A stretch of 64,000 bases of DNA from Takakia lepidozioides (Eukaryota > Streptophyta > Takakiopsida > Takakiales > Takakiaceae), in contig CM060731.1 of NCBI GenBank assembly GCA_030704615.1, positions 11,284,001 to 11,348,000 on the forward strand, in the 5' to 3' direction. The notes beneath the pieces were generated by a model. That model searched no databases, was not told the origin of the DNA, and saw only the letters and a program-made list of their open reading frames with translations. The translations under genes were made by a program, and so were the position numbers. Numbering within the stretch: the first letter of the stretch is position 1; the number at the start of each line of letters is the position of its first letter. Positions 59,080 through 64,000 of this stretch are shown in pieces.

Positions 59080-60422
59080 CTGGCATGCCTTCGGGGAAAT
59101 CCCACCAGCGGTTATAAATGCCATCTGCGGAAATAGGTACAGTACCTTTTGTAAAAACCCCTGAGGCAGCCTCCATGTGAGCACTGCTTACGATCTAGCA
59201 TTCCCTTGCTTCATCTACAGGTGTTACACGAGAACATTGATGGCGGTAACCCTCATCATGATGACCGCACAAGACAACGGACTCGTCTATATCTTGCCTC
59301 CTGTCTATGATGATGTTGTGAAGTATACAACAAGCCACAATCAAACTAGGGACACATTCCCTTCAAAATGCCAAATGCACGTTCAACCACCATTCTAGTG
59401 GAAGAATGTTTGTAATAATTGTATTGATCATAAATCGGTGGAAGGTTTGGCCAAGTCAGGGAACAAGCATATGTGCGCTACCGGTATATCCAGCATCTCC
59501 AATGATCAATTCTTTGACCTGAACACCTTCCACTTCTCTTGCTTGTCCATTCAACCTTTGTCCATTAGAAACAAGTTGAAAATGAGCGGCTAAAGACCCG
59601 AGCATCATGGACAGATCCTGGAAAACCTGCGAACGCATCTGTGAATCTTGCTTCTGCATCAACAATTGCTTGAAGAATCAAGCTAAAATTGTGGTCTCGA
59701 TCAAAATAATCAGATGCCCGCATATTCATAGGGAGCTCCAATGGTATGTGTGTGCAATCAATGGCACCTGCACATTGGGGAATGCCGTGCCAATTTTCAA
59801 ACCCCACCTTCACGCGAGCCAATTCCTCACCCTCAGCAACCCCAAACATTTCTACTGTTGTCATGAACGAATCTCCTGTAGCAAGACGTCTTACAACCAT
59901 TGCAACCTGCTTTGGAATTTCCATCCATCGACCAACGATTGTTCTCAAACCTGGAGGAGGTTTCTTCTCCATATCGGAAGCAACCAAACCGCAAATGTAT
60001 TCAAATGTGGAAATAGAGACACGGAAAAACTTACTGAACCGGCTAGGATCGTCTTTCATGACAAGATTTGAATATTGTTCCCACCAATGAATTGATCTCG
60101 GCTTGATGTACCATGGGCCAAATTCAACACCGAGGATTTCTGTCTTCGTCGCCTTGTTCACAAAAACTGCATATGTTAGTTCATCCTGGTCCTGCATTAC
60201 ACTCAACAGTGGATCTAAACTTTCTCTATTTCTTCTCTTCTTCAATCCCCTTGTACTAGAAATGTGAGAGACCAATTTTCTTTGGTTCACAGTTTGTGTG
60301 GTGTCCAATTGCATAGCTGTACCGATCGTAGCACTTGCTGCGATGAAAGCTGCACATGTTGCCTCATTTTTGTGATTCATGGTATCGCTTGATGATGTAG
60401 AAGTGGTGACCATCATTGTCAA
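59080..60422 (-). pseudogene. PIF/Harbinger DDE transposase
   Basis: Read on the minus strand from 60422. The N-terminal half includes a helix-turn-helix-like segment (KQVAMVVRRLATGDSF...EMFGVAEGE). The DDE domain has the first Asp in CAGAIDCTHIPLE, then DYFDRDHNFSLILQAIVDAE and FAGFPGSVHDARVF. A frameshift near 59590 leads to VKELIIGDAGYTGSA with the second Asp. The catalytic Glu is in RMVVERAFGILKG (about 59380). After it a deletion and a shift join SLIVACCILHNIIID. A stop also follows AHMLVP. The three catalytic residues survive but the frame is broken, so no active enzyme is expected. An upstream exon between 60422 and 60684 is possible. Confidence 0.85.
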
Positions 60423-60761
60423 GGTCCTTGCGACGCAAGGTTGGGAAACATATTCGATGTATCACGGCTATCTCCTTTCTTTGTTCACCAAAACACCCCG
60501 TCAAGTATCTTGAGCTGTGCATCATTATCAAACCGCCTACAACAAGTCGTGGTGGTCTGCAACTGGCACATGCCGGTAAAAGTGCATCACAATTAATTCG
60601 CGGTACTCGGCGGACGAGCTCCCTTCCCATTTTATCGGGCTGCGCTACCGGGAACTCGTCGACCGGGCCCGCCGCCCCATGCATGGAAGTGAGAAGTGTA
60701 CCCCACCATTTTTTTTCCGTTTCCTCCCTTAAACGGTGGCCGGGTACATCGAAGGCTGCTC

Positions 60762-60764
60762 TTA
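60762..60764. repeat. TTA target-site duplication, right of the Harbinger element
   Basis: Matches 54961-54963. Confidence 0.75.
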
Positions 60765-63459
60765 ATGGATAAGCCTAGTTCCCCAGTCCCTTGCGGGTCC
60801 CATCAACCCTCCGTAGACTAGGCTAGATGGATAAGCGTAGTTCTCCATTCTCCGCCTAGACAAGATGTCTCCACAATGCCTCTATCCCTTGCGGGACACA
60901 GCCAACAAACCACCCAAAGGAGCAACATATGATCCCATTACATTTTCTTGCCATGATACTCTTATAACCACTCCTTCCCTCTTTGGATAATATAACTCCC
61001 GCATACACATCGGAAAGTAGTATAATTTCCTGTTGCGGTGAGGGGACAACTTACTGAAAACAACAACATCTCATGAATATTTTCATTTTTGAGGCTCCTA
61101 ATACTCCTTATGTGCATCTACAACTGATTAGGTATGGGAGTCTAGAGATGAACCTCATCAACTCTAAATCGGCCCAGAGATGGCATGATTGTTGTATTAC
61201 TATTTTTTGAATAATAACCCCATCCTACAACCAAAATGATAGGCTTGAAGCATAATTTCATGGCATCTAGTTATGGTTTCGCATGAAGTACTGCTCCTCG
61301 GGTCATCTGCCACGGTCTCCGTGAGTATTTTCCTCATGGCCGTCTACGGGCATGTAAGGGTTTAATTTTTCCCTTCAATAATCATCAATAAAACTCTGGG
61401 GGACTACCTCCCCTTTCAACCAAAACCAAAATGTACAAAATGATAAAGAAACCCAATTCATTGGATAAAGATTTGGTTGGACTCAATGTAAATCGTATTT
61501 GTGAGCTGTCGCTCCCGCTTGTTTCCTTTGACCATGGACAATTACATACAATAATGCTGTATTTTCATGAGATTATCAAATAAATATTTCAATAAGTATT
61601 ACTGTTTACTTTTATTTTTCATAGACACAGGTTAATTTAATTATGAAATGTGTTTTTAAGTATAATGTTTGTTTTGATTTACTCCTGAGACCTAATATTT
61701 AACAGAGAGAGTTGGGTTGCATGTTCTCATCCCAAGATATCAACAACTTCAGATTCTGACCACACGAGCTTTCTGTACAGACTCCAGTTGTCTGCACATG
61801 AGCTGAGAGCTCCATCCCTTCCTGAAGATCAAGGCCTGATTATGGGTAGAAGAGGTTGCTTGGGTTCACGAGACAGGAGGCTCTCTTCCCAATTGCAGGA
61901 CCGTTACGAAGGTAGAATCCTGCGATCAGAGCGGTTTTCTGTGGCATTGAATGCTGTCTTTTGTCTTTTGCGATGCCTCTTCAACATCAATGGAAGTTTC
62001 GAGGTGTCGACAGCCCTGATATGATACTGTGATGGCGTATAGAACCTTAGATACCCATAGGGCCATAGGTCCCACGTCCCCTTTCTCGCATCCGAAAGTT
62101 ACTCTAGGAGTTAGCGCGATCGACCGGACCCAGGACTCAAAAACGAACAGTTGATACCTCCAGGCATAGGTTGGATTTTCTGTCAAGAATGAGCAAAAAC
62201 TTTCAGCCTTTAAAAAGTTGCCTGAGGAGTAATGTACTACTCGACAATCTCCGAACAATTACCAAAAGGATGAAATAAGTGCCAGAGCTACAGAGTCTTC
62301 CAACAGCAATCAACACTGCCTATGAGGATGAATGCATTATGCCAAAGCCAGAAATGCGGTGTCTTGTGTCTTCCTCTCCTCTCCCCTCAAGTTATAAAAG
62401 CTTCAGTCCACTGATGATCTCGGACACAGCTCTTCTCATGTGAGTTACATGATTTGGATTGTATAAGTATCCTGAATCCTGATCATCACATTGCAGGCTG
62501 ATCCTGCTCGGCTCACATGTATTGACCAGGGTCTACTCACTCACCTAATTCTGTGAACTTTGAAGTTAAGACTTAAATTTGTAGTTGCACCTGGAAGAGA
62601 AGCTATTTGCGCGCTAAAAAGTTGACCACCTGTGTTCCGTTCACCAACTTGATTCTGCACCAGTCGGGACGTCTACAGAGCCACTTTTATTTAGGAAATA
62701 CAAGCAGTAGGTTTTAGAGAGCACTCTAAAAATTCCGGTTCCCCCACAACACAGCATTCATTCCTTTCGACTGTTTTGAACTACCCTCCAACAAATACAC
62801 CTATAATAATCAACCCTGGTTCCCTACATGTATCATAACTCCGATGCCCCGTCCCGGTGGCACCAACAACGTGATTATTTACTCAGCCTCTAGGGCTATA
62901 GAGATCACCCTGCATTCATTCATTCCGCAACAAATGCTTACTCCATACTAGAGACGCATGGATATCGGTGGGACCCAGAGAATGATAACATGCCCCAGGC
63001 TGGTGAGCAAATAGAGTGCCCAAGCTCACGACCTTGAGTAGGGACTACCTAATAAGGGGCTGCCACCCAATATTCCAGGCCATTCAAGCTCCTGCCAAAG
63101 CTTTTAATGGCCAGCTTAACTCGTCCCCACTTTAGTCTGTATTTATCATAACGTGGATTGCCACCATCTTATAAGTAGGCAGCTCTCCCGCCCGCCCGCC
63201 CGCCCTCCCTCCCTCCCTCCCTCCTTGTCGTGCACCGCGCTGGCCTGACAGCCCGCGCTCCCGTCATCACCTTCTATTTATTATGTCGTGCGTCCCTGCT
63301 GGAGAAGACGACCTTCTCACCGCGCGGTCCTCCACCTATCACCGCACCTACCGATCCTGTCATCGCGCATTTGGATGATGAGGGTGACATCCTCGCTCTC
63401 ATCCACGGCAGGAGAACCTGATCCAACCTATGTCAGGTTCGATGATGATTGAGAAAGTA
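60765..63459. other. Intergenic stretch without a recognised gene
   Basis: The first 80 bp contain the second unit of the tandem target repeat (CCCATCAACCCTCCGTAGACTAGGCTAG, 60798-60825). A SINE tail lies at 61490-61520. A CCCG/CCCT simple repeat lies at about 63186-63223. The 63-codon frame after it (63230-63421) has no motif and is not called. Confidence 0.55.
61490..61520 (+). repeat. SINE tail (same family as 27522-27722)
   Basis: TTTGTGAGCTGTCGCTCCC and TGTTTCC match the 3' tail of the minus-strand SINE in the internal hAT array. The head with Pol III boxes was not recognisable upstream, so this may be a truncated copy. Confidence 0.6.
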
Positions 63460-63690
63460 CAAACCTTTTCACGCTCCTCGATCCTCGTTCCACCGCACGT
63501 GGATTTGAACCCAGCGCCACCCGCAGCGTGGAACAGATGAAATACATCCCCTTCTTAGCTAGTACACAACTTTTCACGCTCCTCGATCCTCGTTCCAGCG
63601 CACGTGGATTTGAACCCAGCACCACCCGATGCGTGGAACGGATGAAATACGTCCCCCTCTTAGCCAGCTCGGCCGAGGGAATCATCCATC
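63450..63690 (-). repeat. Tandemly duplicated tRNA-like unit
   Basis: Two copies of a roughly 110-bp unit (about 63470-63575 and 63578-63690). On the minus strand each has an A-box-like TAGCTAAGAAGG / TGGCTAAGAGGG and, about 40 nt later, a perfect B box GGTTCAAATCC. No full tRNA cloverleaf with a proper anticodon loop could be drawn, so a dimeric SINE or tRNA relic is more likely than working tRNA genes. Confidence 0.5.
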
Positions 63691-64000
63691 TACAGTTGTG
63701 TTCGAAACCCCTGGCCTGCAAATAAACAAAAATGTACCGTGTACTGGGAACAGTTTCTTTTTCTTAAAATATTTTTTGAAAAGGAGCGGCAGAATAGTTT
63801 GAGTCACATTGTTCCCATTAATTGTATCTATTTATACCATTTTTCAATTCACTGCTGGACGAGTCCGTTGAACAAGGATGTTTGGGAGTGGATGGCCATC
63901 CATCCCTCGACTTGCGAAGCCTAAAAACGATGAACAGTTTTGTGTGGATGAATACGGATCATCTAGGTAGTCGTATGTATGGACGGGAGTACGTATATGA
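63691..64000. other. Unassigned right edge
   Basis: No recognisable feature up to the window end. Confidence 0.5.

Larger units (their letters stand above)
54964..60761. mobile_element. PIF/Harbinger transposon (two-gene type)
   Basis: 5,798 bp with terminal inverted repeats GAGCGTCCTTCCATGT (left) and, in reverse complement, GAGCAGCCTTCGATGT (right), matching at 13 of 16 positions. TTA duplications flank it. It carries a Myb/SANT-like partner gene (+) and a DDE transposase (-), the usual pair. It also contains a 181-bp tandem repeat and a foldback structure that are not part of a basic Harbinger. Confidence 0.85.

Noticed and set aside
63230-63421. 63-codon open frame after the CCCG/CCCT repeat
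   Set aside because: No motif, biased composition, and no supporting neighbours.

Overview
This is nuclear DNA of a large-genome land plant. It has GT-AG introns, A+T-rich intergenic DNA, plant-type LTR retrotransposons primed by initiator-Met tRNA, and hAT, PIF/Harbinger, Copia and LINE-type remnants. The DYW-type PPR pseudogene resembles PPR proteins of seed-free plants (ferns, lycophytes, bryophytes), so a seed-free plant is my best guess; the sequence alone does not settle this.

Only two genes look intact. A four-exon TRICHOME BIREFRINGENCE-LIKE polysaccharide O-acetyltransferase lies at 5439-9097 (443 aa), and a three-exon CASP-like family 5 membrane protein at 17342-18760 (179 aa). In both, splice phases agree and the family motifs are complete. 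Between and around them are SINE-like elements with Pol III boxes, a satellite-like repeat (1795-2345), a LINE zinc-knuckle remnant (12250-12613) and a broken intronless DYW PPR pseudogene (12790-14200). A decayed minus-strand Copia element occupies 21160-23593.

The main discovery candidate is a giant hAT-superfamily transposon at 23602-44972 (21.4 kb, about 14.5 kb without a later insertion). A perfect 8-bp duplication, CTTGGCTG, flanks it, and an open reading frame of the older target element continues across the empty site. It has TGACG-rich ends and three arrays of a palindromic G(C)GACCACC...GGTGGTCGC repeat. Besides a deleted hAT transposase it carries two cargo genes: a RING-finger protein (+ strand) and a protein-kinase-like protein (- strand). 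Each of the three genes has a TATA box just inside an array. All three coding regions are broken.

A chromovirus-type Ty3 element (29973-36799) sits inside the RING gene with a perfect 5-bp duplication (CAATA). A second copy of the same family (47614-54488, duplication ACTTG) lies downstream. Each copy carries a different small internal inversion: part of gag in the first, the promoter part of the 3' LTR in the second.

The right part holds a PIF/Harbinger element (54964-60761; TTA duplication, about 16-bp TIRs). It has a Myb/SANT-like partner gene, a DDE transposase, a 181-bp tandem repeat and a large foldback structure. The last 3 kb are mostly featureless apart from a duplicated tRNA-like unit. 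Frames, motifs and boundaries were read by eye; family names come from remembered motifs, not from a database search.
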